Assembly: GCA_039090855.1 (NCBI GenBank)
Contig: CM077023.1
Coordinates: forward strand, 85,287,127 to 85,351,126
DNA from: Macrothele yani
Lineage: Eukaryota; Arthropoda; Arachnida; Araneae; Macrothelidae
Length of the DNA: 64,000 nt
Direction: 5' to 3'
Shown: positions 22,231 to 33,870 of the stretch, piece by piece
How the letters are laid out: every line of letters begins with the position of its first letter
Position numbering within the stretch: position 1 is the stretch's first letter
The notes under the pieces: generated by a model
The model's input: the letters and a program-made list of their open reading frames with translations, nothing else
Database searches by the model: none
Told to the model about the DNA's origin: nothing
Translations under genes and position numbers: made by a program

Positions 22231-22995
22231 CCCCCAAAAAAAAAATGTAATCTGAATACAATTACTCAGATTTCCGGCACCTCAAAAGCAGGTAAAAATA
22301 TTGAATTCCAGTTATATCTGAAAAAATTATAGAAAACGTCATTCTGAATGAATAAATTTCATCAAGAAATTAATTTTAAAACTTAATAAATGGCTGCGGC
22401 GTGATTTTGCATCTACTGTAAAAACAAAGAGATTGTGCGCGTGGGTTTTGTGTCAAATTATGCATGAGTAAATTACCCGCACTCAAAGCATTTAGTTTTA
22501 ATACAGTGAAATATGGTAAGGTAAGCCAGAATCTCCATTGCTATGCATTTGTTTTTCGTTGACAGAACTTACATGGAGCTCCAAGAGTTAGTTCATATGC
22601 ATAGTCGCTAGTTTCCTGCGAGGGAATGCCTGATAAAGGAGAAATGGTAGTCTTCTAATGGCATCATGCATTTTTAAAACCTTGTTTTGTTTCTGAGACA
22701 GTGAAAAATCAAAATAATTGCTGCTAATCATGTCTTATGAATTATTATTTATTTCGTATTTTATCTACGTGGGACGGTTTTAATCGCTTATGACCTGCAG
22801 GCTGTAGGATTTTAATTCCTTTGGTAGTTTTGTAAGCTCCTGGGTAGAAATGTGACAGTCTACTTGTTTTTTCCTTTTCTTGAGAAAAGTGAACGCATTT
22901 TTAAAATCCTTCCACAAAAACTAGAAAGGAAACAAAAGTGTTTTATTGCCAGTCTCAGTTATATTTCCTCAAAGGATTGTTTCCAATCGCAGTTG

Positions 22996-23056
22996 TAAAA
23001 AATCCACTGTATGATTGATTCCTTTCGTCGGAATCAATCATACAGTGGATTTTTTA
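22996..23056. repeat. perfect hairpin, 27-nt arms
   Basis: 22996-23022 and 23030-23056 are exact reverse complements around a 7-nt loop (TTTCGTC). Unlike the 16-kb hairpin, the arms are of mixed composition, so chance or simple-repeat origin is unlikely. Confidence 0.96.
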
Positions 23057-23093
23057 TCTTGATTTTTTTGCTCTGCTCAGCATTTATTTCATT

Positions 23094-23181
23094 GTATTTA
23101 AAAATTCCTCATTACTTTTCAGTATTTGAAAATTCCTCATTACTTTTCAGTATTTGAAAATTCCTCATTACTTTTCTGTAT
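23094..23181. repeat. 28-bp tandem repeat, 3 units
   Basis: Three units containing AAAATTCCTCATTACTTTTC, starting about 40 bp after the hairpin at 22996-23056. Confidence 0.9.
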
Positions 23182-23334
23182 TTTTCAATTGTTCAAGATG
23201 TAAAAATTTATTTAATGACGAAAGGCATTTGTGATTTAATTTTACGTATTTCTTGTATAATTTAATGGTCACATAACTAGTAATTCTTAGTAGAAAAGAA
23301 ACGTCGGCCAATTCAAATTTGGTGATCTGGAGAG

Positions 23335-23467
23335 CGTGAAGTGCTACAGAGGTGAAAACATGTGTCAAGACGACAAATCTACAGCGAGACATTCTGTCTG
23401 CGTAGCTCAGTTGGGAGAGCGACTTACTCCGGAGTGAGGGGGGCGCGAACAAACTTGTGTTTTCACA
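23335..23467 (+). mobile_element. solo LTR of the tRNA-like TRIM family, with 4-bp TSD
   Basis: 133 bp, the family LTR with a deletion of about 17 bp that removes the B-box segment. It starts CGTGAAGTGCTACAGAGG (TGTGA with first T changed), contains TGCGTAGCTCAGTTGGGAGA (A box) and ACTCCGGAGTGAG, and ends TTTTCACA. AGAG at 23331-23334 and AGAG at 23468-23471 are a perfect 4-bp target-site duplication. Confidence 0.85.
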
Positions 23468-23471
23468 AGAG

Positions 23472-25509
23472 AAAACAAAAACATTTAATTGAGTTTTAAA
23501 ATATATCTTTCCTGACTGCTTTTTGTATCAGATATTAAATATTTTAAACGAAATATGTGATATAAATGTACAACGTCCAACCCCGTAGGTAGCTCTTTTC
23601 TTCACAAAACTGCATTTGCATGTTGACTTATCTGAATTTCAGCGTACGGGATTCTAAGAAATACTATGTCCTGAAGGATTTCTTCGACCAATGTATGTAT
23701 CTATTCCTTCGCTAATGTGCAAGTGGTCAATTAATCTCACAGGAATTATACTGATTTGTCAGTGAAAATGTCGACACGCCGTGAGCTAAATGGTTAGGAA
23801 ATGAATATATGAAACATGTGTAAATGACGTCTGGTTTAATGTGCGTGTCTTCCTTTTTGTCTGAAGTATAATTCCCGTAAAATCCGAGATTTGATGAGCA
23901 CATGTAATATCTTTACAATTGCTTGGTGAGACTAATAATCCTCACAGCAGAGTCTTTCTCTTCCCGTGCGCGCTTTTGCTTCTTTTCTTTTTTTTTTTTT
24001 TTTTTTTTTTTGTACCGCTCTATCTTCTTGTTCCGACAATCGTACGTATTCTCGTCAGTCTTCCACCGGAATTACAAGTAGCTCCTAAGCTGTGATCGAG
24101 GTTAGATATCTGTTCGCCCTTGGTGCTTTCTTAGTAAAGGATATCTCCGGTTACGCAACCGATATCATCTCCGAGTGTTTGGAGATGTCTCATTCCGTCC
24201 AACCATTGTCGAAACAAACGCAGCCCAAATTATCACTCTTCGCTCATACTCTGTCCACAAATAAAGACATTAAATAAGAGGTGGGGACTAAATGTGGATC
24301 TTATCTTCAACAGATACCCATCTTCAAAAATCTAAGGATTTGCGTGTGCGTGCTTTTCTTTCGTAATTCCTTGCCGCCTGGCAATGCATGACATGCAAGC
24401 TCCCTCTGCTTGAAGAGTTTCTAAAATTTCTCTCCCTTCTTTTCAGTTAAACGCAAATTACAGAACAGATGAAAAAAATAAAAAAGAAGAAAACGAGAAA
24501 TGCGAAGATAATAATCTAGTGGAAAAGTAAGAAGTCAGCTTTTACGCGGAAGAAGTGAAGGGGGAGGGGGAGGCTTTTGGCACGGAAGGCAAAAGTGGGA
24601 GGGTGTTTTTTGGTCGGAGGGAGGCACGGTTGGTTTCAGGCGACATAATGAGACGTTGCATCGTTTATCATTACCCTTGGTCACAGACTCCTGGATCCTG
24701 GACAGGTGTTCTCCCTCTTCCCTGACAAACCGTCACCTACAGATTTCCAGGTGGGCTATTATGCTTGAGACGAAAGCGCGAATAGGAATGGTCCTGCTCA
24801 TGGGGGTGGGGTCAAAGGTCGAGGTGTCAGATCCCATCATCCCACGCATTGCAATTTCAAGAAGCTTTGCATCTGTATATTTGAAAGAAGTAATCAGGCA
24901 CTGAACGCGGGGGAGAACTACAACTCCGACCACCGTTCTTTAAAAAATAGCTCTCAGGAATTTCTCTCAATTAATAACAAGATTTCAGAGGAGCTAAGAA
25001 CCTGTCTTCATCTCTAACAGATCTTACCCCACCTTTTCGAAAGACCCCGAAATTCATTTTTCCAATGGACTTCATTTGGGGGCATTAGACTAAAACTAAT
25101 CTTTGGTGTCAGTAGGGAGTCAGGTTGCACCTGTCACTTCAGGTTTGAAAGAAATATAACTTATCGGACTTTTTTTTTTAATTCATTTTAGAAAAATGTG
25201 GAAATGTATTCATATTGGTGTATATCCTTATTCATGAATTCTTGCACAGCAAATGTAAAATATTCCACAAAGAGTACGAATGCGCATTCTTCATGAAATG
25301 AAATCTGGATTTAGAGGGAACATCCTTTTCAGTAAGCTGTTTAGTAGCACAACATCATACGTCAGAGGTTGAAAATTTCTTAAATTGTTAAATAAAAACT
25401 CTATTATGTGCCTGAACGAATGTAAACGAAGACCACCTCTAAAGTAGAAAAATTCCGGAACCTTCTGCTCACCGTAATGCAGATATTTTACCTCAAAACA
25501 CTTACCATG
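23472..25509. other. no confirmed gene; GC-richer block at 24540-24950
   Basis: A T run lies at about 23989-24011. Within the GC-richer block a minus-strand frame (24733-24933, 66 codons, MRGMMGSDTSTFDPTPMSRT within it) has an acceptor-like tract before about 24893 and could be an exon. I recognise no family. The plus strand reads GGGTCAAAGGTCG near 24811, close to a nuclear-receptor DR1 site. This is the best place in the window to look for host sequence, but the evidence is thin. Confidence 0.3.
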
Positions 25510-25517
25510 CTGGTAGC

Positions 25518-26160
25518 CAGAGACGTAACAAGGCATTTCTGCGCCCAGGGCAAACCACAATTACTGCGCCCCCCATCTGTCTTTCGATCTTATACAAATT
25601 GATAATTTAATAGTATATATTAGCATTTATACACATAAAAATGTACGTTACCCGGCAAAACAACATTGCAGTGTGACGTTTATTTTATCTCTATGGGAGA
25701 GGCACAACGGGACTGGCTGTACGGCTTTCCTCAACTGCTTGGGACGTTTGGTACTACACTAAACATCCCGAATGCAGATGGAAATCGTGGTTCTCAATCG
25801 CAGTAATGATCAAATAGCTCACAGAGAATCTTTAACACTGTAAGCAACTTTCGTCTCTTGAAACGTATGTCCAACCGTGCTTTCATTTTTAAATATGAGC
25901 AACTGATATATCCTACAAAATTGAGGAAAAAATGCGAATTTTAATTTGCCAAATTTATCTAAACCGGCGAAGCATATTATAAGCAAATTCCGTAAATGGA
26001 CAAATGACAAAGTATGGCGCGAAAAAAACTATCAGAAATTGGTGCAAAAGTTTAAATTCCAATTTTCCTCAGTTTATAAATAGTGACTTTTGCGCCCTCT
26101 GTTCAGGGAGGGGGCCCCCGGGGCAGCCGCCCCGCTTGCCCCCTCCTAGTTACGCCTCTG
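25518..26160. mobile_element. hAT-type non-autonomous element, perfect 8-bp TSD
   Basis: 643 bp. The left end CAGAGACGTAACAAGG matches the complement of the right end CAGAGGCGTAACTAGG at 14 of 16 positions. CTGGTAGC occurs at 25510-25517 and again at 26161-26168, an exact 8-bp duplication typical of hAT insertion. The right subterminal region is G/C-rich (GGGGGCCCCCGGGGC). No transposase frame is present. A minus-strand open frame at 25291-25560 crosses the left boundary and is therefore not an old gene. Confidence 0.93.
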
Positions 26161-26168
26161 CTGGTAGC

Positions 26169-27151
26169 CTGATTAGTAGAATTATTATGACATGATTTCC
26201 GAAGACAAATTGCTAGTCACTACTATAATTAAGAGATCGAGAGTGTAGACTTTCACATGTTTCTCATAGGTGAGAAACTACTCGTGACTGGTTTAATGTG
26301 ATAGAAAATATTTTTTTGAAGTTCAGAATGTTAACTATTTATGTTTAGTAGCAAATGACTTTAAAAAGTGAATTTTAAATTTAAACAAAATTCTATTTTT
26401 TGCTTTGGCTCTAATGCTCATTTTCCATGGAATATATCATTGGTCTTCAGATTGTATTTCTGTAAAAGAAAAGCAGCATTTATATTGAAAGAGAATATCT
26501 AACCGACTGCTGAGAAAGCTACGAGCTGTTTTAAGAAGGAGCAGTTACTGGCTACAGAATATTTTAGGTCACCTCGCCTGAAGTGCACCGAATTAAAAAA
26601 CTAAAAACTTTTGCAGTTGTAGATGAAAACAGAACTGACACAGAATGTATTAGGAGAACAAATCGACTACACGGGGAAATCAAAGTTACTCTTCTGTGTA
26701 AGGATAGTTTCTTTCGTCTCGTGCAAAATCAGTGTATCATATGAGAAAGGAGAGAGAAACAGAAAATAGGCACAGTTACAGAAGAACTAACAATATGTCC
26801 ACCAAAACCATGAAAAGAATTATAGCAAAGCTGTAAGTAATTACGACTTCAGTGAATTATTTCGCAATTAAAAAAATAATAGCAATCAGCAGCGTAAAAA
26901 TATATAAAGGCTTAATTTAAATAAAAGGAAGACAAATTTCCCCAAAAAATGCACGGAGTGCAAAATGTTTCTTAAAATGATCCAAAGGAACTGGAAGGTT
27001 CGGTTTGAATCTGAACACTTAAGCGGCTACACGCTTTTCACTCTAGCGAATTTCATATAAACATTTCAGATTACCAGCATATTTGATTGATTATATCACC
27101 ATTTAATGTATATTTAAGAGAAATTTACCAAAATGTATACCACCGGGTGGT

Positions 27152-27186
<35 letters not shown>

Positions 27187-28250
27187 ACACACACACCAAA
27201 AAAACAAGATTACAGAAACAACATTTTTATAGATCAAAAAACAATCCTTGAATTTGAATAAATGAGAAGGTTTAATATAGGTTTAATACCTAAACAAATT
27301 TTCGCACAAGTAGATTATCACTTATTAACAGATTTAATTTATAGTGCATACGATACCTACAGCACTAAATTATTTGCGGCGTAAAAACAAATCACTGTTA
27401 AGAGTTGGCACACCATAACATTACATTTGCAACCCCCCACAGATACCCTTGTTGAAAAAATGGTCAGAGGCGATGTTTTCCAGCTATTCGACCGGGCCAG
27501 GCTAGGGTTTGAGTGCTGGATGAGGTGTGTATACCTGCCAAGTTTTACGGTTTACTCATAAAATTTACGGAAATTCTGCTTGGTTTACGGTCATTTTACG
27601 GACGACCTATTTTAGATTTCCGTTTTTTTCACCCAGGTCAGTGCAATTTAAAAAGGATAAGTGTATCCAAAGATTACGGCGCCTATATATTCTGACTTAC
27701 CTGATCACATTAGCTCCCAATTCTACGCCCCCAGCCTGCTGTGCTCGCAGCCTAGCGGGAAAGACTGGGTAAGCAGGATTAGGATTAGCGACAACCGCTA
27801 AAAAAGAGAGCAAGAAATGAAAAATATCAGCCTCACGCATGACATTTAAAATTGCTTTTCTAAAAGGTAATCTAACATGTTAGAAAGCACAAAATTTTAA
27901 GGTCAAAACTTCATTTAAGTTGTAAAAGTTATTGCAATCCATCGCAATAATTTCAGAATTACAAATTAAATTTTTATGTGATGTTGCCTAATGATAACGT
28001 ACTAATGAGAAAAATATTGTACCGATTGCATTTTCTAATAGCTGTAGGCGTTAAATAGTACCAAATATCTTAATCACAGCATATGAAACCGCTTAACATC
28101 GGAAAATCACTTTCATAATACAGAGGCTTTTTAATCGATATGTTGATTCAATACGCTCTATACACAGTCAGTCAAACATATCGATTAAACGTTCACTGAA
28201 AAGTTTTTACGGATTTCAATTCTTGAAAGGTGGCAGTTCTTGGTAGGGAT
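26169..28250. other. 2.1 kb without a supported gene
   Basis: Contains a 33-nt A run (27153-27185) followed by a short (CA)n. A fragment at 27485-27525 (GGGCCAGGCTAGGGTTTGAG) may be a SINE1 head remnant. Small frames at 27513-27772 have no recognisable domain. Confidence 0.45.
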
Positions 28251-28253
28251 GGA

Positions 28254-28333
28254 GTGTCCCTCGCGCCTTCCTGAACTAGAGGACCCAAATCAAGGATGAG
28301 AGACTGCTTATAGCCTTCATTGGGTCGTTAAAT
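28254..28333 (+). mobile_element. SINE1, 3' fragment
   Basis: Keeps only the last third (CCTTCCTGAACTAGAGGACC, ACTGCTTATAGCCTTCATTG, GGTCGTTAAAT), followed by an A-rich tail. Confidence 0.75.
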
Positions 28334-28690
28334 GCAGAAATAAAAAAAGAAACACATATTACGATAAAAAAAAAATGAGGATGTGCATACTTTGAGATGC
28401 ACTAAAAAAAAAATGAGTGACTTCAAATGTTGAGAATATATAGAAATGAAACGCCAATTTCTAAAATGATGAATGGCAGTGTTGGCACGGGAGCCCATAG
28501 GGGAGGGGAAAAGGGCAAGAGCCAAATAAAAATTGCCCTTCTCTGAAAGTCGGACCATGCGCTTCATGTTTTTGAAAGGTGCTCAAGAGATCTTCGCGAT
28601 AATACTAATTCCGATAACTAATTTTTCTGTAGAACTTCTGGATGCATGTGTACATCGTCAAAATAGTACAAAAATAGGGAATTTCCAGTG

Positions 28691-28870
28691 CTGTCCCTGT
28701 GACGCAGTGGTCTAAGCGTTGGTTTATGATCATTCGTCCGAGATGAGTCTGGGTTCGAATCCCGGTGAGATATGAATGTTGTGTCCCTTTCCTGGAACCA
28801 GTGACCCTAAACTAGGGACGGGTGACTGCTTATAGCTCACTGAGTTGTTCACGGTGTTCGTTAACACCCC
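28691..28870 (+). mobile_element. SINE1 inserted in R35, with TSD
   Basis: Head TGACGCAGTGGTCTAAGCG, B box GGGTTCGAATCCC, body and end TTCACGGTGTTCGTTAAC, then a C-rich and A-rich tail. AATTTCCAGT at 28680-28689 recurs at 28893-28902, a 10-bp target-site duplication. Confidence 0.92.
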
Positions 28871-29014
28871 CACCCCCCACCCAAGAAAAAATAATTTCCA
28901 GTAGGTAAAGCGAAAATTTATAGTAGAAAGTAATGAAATTTCCAATTGCATGTTAGAGAACAGCATGAAAGGCGAAGAAACGGAAAGTATGTCATCATAT
29001 GTAGAGGATTTTTT

Positions 29015-29299
29015 AGGAAGGGAGTGTCTGACCCCAGGTCATAAACAACCCTTAGAAATAGGAAGCTAGGAGATTTGGGCTAGAGTGCCCGATAGGAAAG
29101 TGACACGGAAGCGAGGTAGGTAGGGGAGGAATACTCCCATATTTATTACCTGGGGGCCAGTATCCGGAGCTCGACGGCTTAACGTGCCCATCCGACGCAC
29201 GGCGGATTTTAGGGGTTCGAGAGTTCATACCTGCTGGGATCGAACCCGAGGTCTTCTGCGTGGCAGTCACGAACGTTGACCACTAGGCCACACGCGGCC
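29015..29299 (-). mobile_element. second SINE family, tRNA-Gly-like head
   Basis: On minus it starts GGCCGCGTGTGGCCTAGTGG (A box). It then has GACTGCCACGCAGAAGACC, whose anticodon-loop region resembles tRNA-Gly(GCC), and the B box GGGTTCGATCCC. A body of about 215 bp ends before a T run (29008-29014), the minus-strand tail. The body differs from SINE1. Only one copy is visible in the window. It lies inside R35 copy A. Confidence 0.75.
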
Positions 29300-29779
29300 C
29301 GGAACATGTATCATCCTCTGAATCAGCTATTCACTGAGGTCTTTCGAAAAATATACCAGAAATTTGTCTTGTGGGAATTTTTTCGTTTTGGTAACCATAT
29401 CCGGATTTTGCGGCGCACGAGACGCAAGTGACTAAAAGGAACGACAAAGAAATTTCCTTGTTATCCTAACATGCTAGCTTATTCCATTTACGCATCTTTT
29501 TATATGTAGATTTTGGGTTTTCTGGTTTACAATTAAATTGATGTGGTGTTTTTGTGGTAAAAACGGTTGGATAACAAGAACGCACGGTGGAAATTTGCCT
29601 ATGGTGTTTGTATATGTTATTCATGGTTACAATTTCTATTTGCCCTCTCCTGAAAACTAAACTGTGTACTCCCATGAATGCTGGTATTGATATACCAAAT
29701 CTCAGGTTTAGAGTACACAATGTGGTAGTTATAGGCAATCAGGAGAAAGCGTTCATATAGTGTAGCTTTCTCTTTTACA

Positions 29780-29973
29780 GGGTTTGAAAGCAACTACACG
29801 AGCAACTCATGGGGCTATCAGTAGTCGTCCGTTCCTAATTTTGAGTGACTGGTACCAGGGAAGGGGGATAGCCAGCTGCATGAGACAAGCACATCACTTA
29901 TTCCTCATCCGGGGCTAGCTCAGACGTCTAATCAGATACCTACATCTCTGACCACTCGCGTATCGGGAACGGC
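29780..29973 (-). mobile_element. SINE1 copy
   Basis: 3' end GCAACTACACGAGCAACTCA, body, and a diverged tRNA-like head ending near ACCACTCGCGTATCGGGAAC. The B box is mutated. Confidence 0.8.
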
Positions 29974-29979
29974 GCCCAG

Positions 29980-31300
29980 TAATTATGTATTCAAAACAAA
30001 AATTGTTGAATACCAGAAAGGATAGTGCTCATTGTAGCATGATGCGAATGTGGCCGCTGTACAAAAACGAATGATAATCTTTGGTAAGATGAAAAAATAA
30101 TTCTTAAGCAAATTAAATCATTGATTTGGTGTGAAAATTACATCACAGTTAAATTTAAGTAAGGTTCATAATGACCGAACGAAAACAAAGGGAAATTAAC
30201 GAAGAATGCCTTTGGCTTGGAAGTGTTTCTGGTAGAAAGCGAAAAGACTGATCTTTGGAAAAGCAGTTAATTAAAAATGAAATTAGGAAAAGAGGTACGA
30301 TTTCCGCTAGATTAAGAGAAAAATGGAAATGACGCTTTAATAAAATTATGCAGATTCAAACATTATTATGTAAACCGATTAATGAGGTGTGAGAGAAAAT
30401 ATTAAAATGAATCAATTTCCGAAGAAACATTTCCAAAAATTTAGAAGCAAAGCGGGAAATTATCAATCAACTGATAGGAAAAAAGAGAAAGAATGAAATG
30501 ATGAGGCAATGGTTATTAATTTCGAAGAGTGTTGTTATATGCTGCAGTTATACAGAGCGATTTAAAAAAAAATGGCCGTAGATGTGCTATTTCTCCGCGT
30601 GTACGTCAGTTTAGTTTCGATTTTTGTTATATGATGTATGACTGCTTAGCTGACAATTAAACATTTCAAACAAAAGAGTGATCAAATGTTAGTCTCAATA
30701 AGATAGAAAAATTGAATAAAAAAGGTTACGAAATAATGTTTTGCTTAAAAGCAATTCATTGAAGAAAAAGAAAACAAGATTCCCTATTGGCAAGGACGCA
30801 TTGTAAATAATTCAGACTGTTTTCATTAAAACCTTTTATTCGTGTGAAGAGTTTTCTTTTAAAACCTACCCAAAGAACGATTTTGCAGACATTGAATGAC
30901 TGGCGGTTTTTTGGATCTACCGCACAAAAATCTTTTGAAAATATTTTATCTTCTGATTACGTTTTGAATTAATCATAAAATAGTGTGTTTACGAAAAAAA
31001 AAACGAAGAAAAAAATAGGAGATCCATTTTAGTTTGCTTAATGAAGTTAATATCATGCTACAATGAGCACTATCATTTTGATTGAACAAGATATGCTGAC
31101 AATATTTTGCCCAAAAAAGAAATTTACAAATTAGAGAAATACCTAAAGTTAGTTTAAAGTTACTTTAAAAAGAGTAGACTTGCAAAAAGGAATCGTGTGC
31201 ATCATTTAGACATCGGGTATAGAACTCCGAGAATATTATATTTCGGCGCAAGTATACATGTATACATTCCATGAAAAAAAAAAAAAAAAAAACTTTAAAG
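29980..31300. other. no gene recognised
   Basis: AT-rich. A weak tRNA-like trace on minus follows at about 31305-31377 (GGTTTTGATTCCAGGGCG). Confidence 0.45.
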
Positions 31301-31400
31301 CTGCATCGCCCTGGAATCAAAACCGCACTCCTTAGTTCCGTTTGGGCAAGCTACCACCACAGAACCCAGATCAGCGATTTTCACAGCCAGTGAAACGTGG

Positions 31401-32270
31401 ATTTGCACTCTTCAAAGCATCCGATGCCTCCTCGTAGCTACGACCATTCTAATCCTTTAGCTGATCCAAACCAAGAATCACCAGTTCCTCAGAAGATGGC
31501 ACATAGATTTTAGTGAAAAATAAATCTTTGCTATTACGAAGGCTGGCCAATAAATAACTTCCAACAATCTTGGGCAGGAAATTATGGATATGTAAATCGG
31601 TATATCTCAAAGTCTCTGTGCTCTCCTTACTAAAGGACGTTGTTCGGCGTGGGAGTTAAAATAAAAAGTCAACGTGCTGGAGAATAGGTTCATGTGAAAA
31701 TGGCGACCAGCCTAGAAATATCGTCTCACACGTAGGTACGCGCGGTGACTAGGTTGGAACGGAAAACACCGGCAGCGGAAAATATGGAAAACGCAGTGTC
31801 AGACTTTCAATATCAAGCACAAACAGCGACGTGGCAAGTGTAGAGGCTATAGTGCAGAAAGACAGACGGCGGCGTTGCGTCAGATTGCTGCAAATGCAAA
31901 TGTTTCTTTCAGCCTACTCATCGTTAAACTAGTTACCGCGCCTACCTCCGAGTGAGATCATGTTTCCAGGCGTGCTGTCATTATTACTTGAACCTGTTCT
32001 CCTCCCCATTATCTTTTTATTCAAACTCCTCTGCCTAACAAACCTTTCTAAAAGCCAGGAGAGAGTAATAAGGCGGGAGATACCGATTTACATATCTGTA
32101 GTCCGCCACTAAAGGTCATCAGAAGTTATTTTTTGGTCAGCTCACGAAATAACAAAGATTAACATCTGCGATATTATCTAAAGAACTGCTGATTCTTGGT
32201 CTGGATCCTCTAGTGGATTAGAATGGTCGTTGCTACGAGGGTGCATTGGATGCTTCGACGAGTGCAGATC
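31401..32270. mobile_element. foldback element with arms of about 235 bp
   Basis: 31401-31640 matches the reverse complement of 32041-32270 with moderate divergence. Paired blocks include TTTGCACTCTTCAAAGCATC with TCTGCACTCGTCGAAGCATC, ACGACCATTCTAATCC in both, and ATATGTAAATCGGTAT in both. The interior of about 400 bp has no frame. I could not find a convincing target duplication. It may be a non-autonomous transposon or an inverted pair of repeats. Confidence 0.75.
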
Positions 32271-32587
32271 TGATGTCCCTTCAGATTCGCATGTTTAGTT
32301 GCTTGAAAGTTCGTTGTCGGAAAGAGATCGAGAAACGCAGGACCGATTCCCGCTAGGTAATGATGCAATTTTCAAGATTTCTGAGCTTTCTACATGGATA
32401 ATGTCAAACCTGGTATTTTTGCTCCGAAAAATACACAGCTGGACGCGGAAAATGTTCCGCAATGAAGGAATACACCAAATGAAACGAAACTCACCATAGA
32501 TGTAGATAGTTAGGTGGGAAAGAAGTGATTTAAATTCTGGGGGATTTCATTAATGCGATAAGCTTGGAGACAGTCTAACGTGGCCTA

Positions 32588-33640
32588 AGTCAGTAGGTTG
32601 AATGGCCGCCATGCTGAGCTATGCATTCGGTAATGCGGCGTGGCATCGAGTGGAAAAGTACCCTGATAGTGTTCTGAGGTGTCATAACGCTGACTATGCG
32701 TGGTTGACCGATGTCCACAATGCATCAACATTGCGAGGGAGTCGTGCAGAGATCTCAACTCATGGGGATCATGCTGGCCACGGCAGCATCTGGACACCTG
32801 AAGACATTGTCTGCTGATGTTGGCAGTGTACTAGTAGGCATTATCTTGTTGAAACTGGCATAAGGGAAACCCTGGAGATACTGTAACAAACTGAGTTGCA
32901 GAACCTCATGGGATTATTGTCGTGTTGTCATTATACGCATTATACATACGAACGGTGAACTTCAGTTGAAAACCATAGCGTACGAACCATAACACCTGGC
33001 TGAGAAGCCGTATGACGCTCACGGATGGCAGCACGAACTGCCGCGTAACCACCCCAGCTTCTGAATCGATGGTCGTTTGCGATAAGACAGAAGCGAGACT
33101 CGTTGCTGAATACGGCACGAATCCATTTGGCCCGCCGCTCATGTCTGGCACGGCAGCACTGCAACCTTGTGCGACACTGTGCTACGGTGAGTGGTAGTCG
33201 TTGCAATCACTGGCGAGAGCACAGATCTGCCTCAGCTAATCTGAGATTCATAGTCCTTGTCGATACGGAGTATTCATAGCTATCTGTATACCTTGTCGAA
33301 TGACGTTCGCTGTGGATTACGGGGTTGCTATGGCGTGGCTTCGATGACGGCGATCGAGGCGTTCTGACGTCTGCCCGCGCACTAGTCCCATTACGGCGAC
33401 TCACGTTATTTTCCTCCAATCACTATCGCCGCATTCGGCCGACCTTTGTTGCATCCTGATGCGTTTCCGCCGCCATGCGACGCAGGAACCAACCAGGAGT
33501 ACGTAGCCCTATAAAGAAGCCTCTGAAAAAGGTGTCCCTGTGATAGCAGGATTCCCGATGACCTTGCCCAGACATTCTCACTCGTTACACGTGCTTTCGC
33601 CACTGAGATCACTCCAATGCAGTGGTCCATCCGCCCAGGT
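32588..33640 (-). pseudogene. decayed Tc1-like transposase
   Basis: Fragments in several minus-strand frames keep Tc1 order. From the N terminus: traces of the DNA-binding domain at 33210-33640, including STRTMNLRLAEADL. Then PLTVAQCRTRLQCCRARHER and AVFSNESRFCLIANDHRF (33206 downward), ERHTASQPGVMV, and FQQDNA near 32850. LPWPA with a stop, and finally VLFHSMPRRITECIAQHGG ending at 32588. The first catalytic Asp of the usual FSDESRF is Asn, and the Glu region is destroyed. Stops and frameshifts are numerous and no TIRs were found. It belongs to the same broad subgroup as the element at 41719-43147. Confidence 0.85.
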
Positions 33641-33870
33641 TAGGATGATCAAACTTAGCAACACTAAGCCGTTTTGCCCTTTTATCTTTCTCATTCATCA
33701 CGATACTGTTTCGAAACTGCATTTATTTACATAACCGAACTATCGACATATGTCCGCGAATTTGCATGTCGCTCCAACAAATACTTTCCGGTGTGAAATT
33801 TTCCACGTTGTGCAGTGTAGTATGTTTGTGTGACAGCCATGCGTTTGCAAAGATTTATCCTTCATTAACT

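Larger units (their letters stand above)
28490..29510 (+). repeat. dispersed repeat R35, copy A, interrupted by two SINEs
   Basis: Matches 35612-36165 in order: GGGAGCCCATAGGGG start, TTTTGAAAGGTGCTC, AATTTCCAGT, GTTAGAGAACAGCATG, ATCATCCTCTGAATCAGCTA, and CTTTCGAAAAATATACCAG. Copy B is continuous across the places where copy A carries a SINE1 (28691-28870) and a second tRNA-like SINE (29015-29299). Both insertions therefore postdate the repeat. I do not recognise the family or see a coding frame. Confidence 0.75.

Noticed and set aside
29466..29738. 90-codon minus-strand frame
   Set aside because: It begins in the R35 repeat end and has no recognisable domain.
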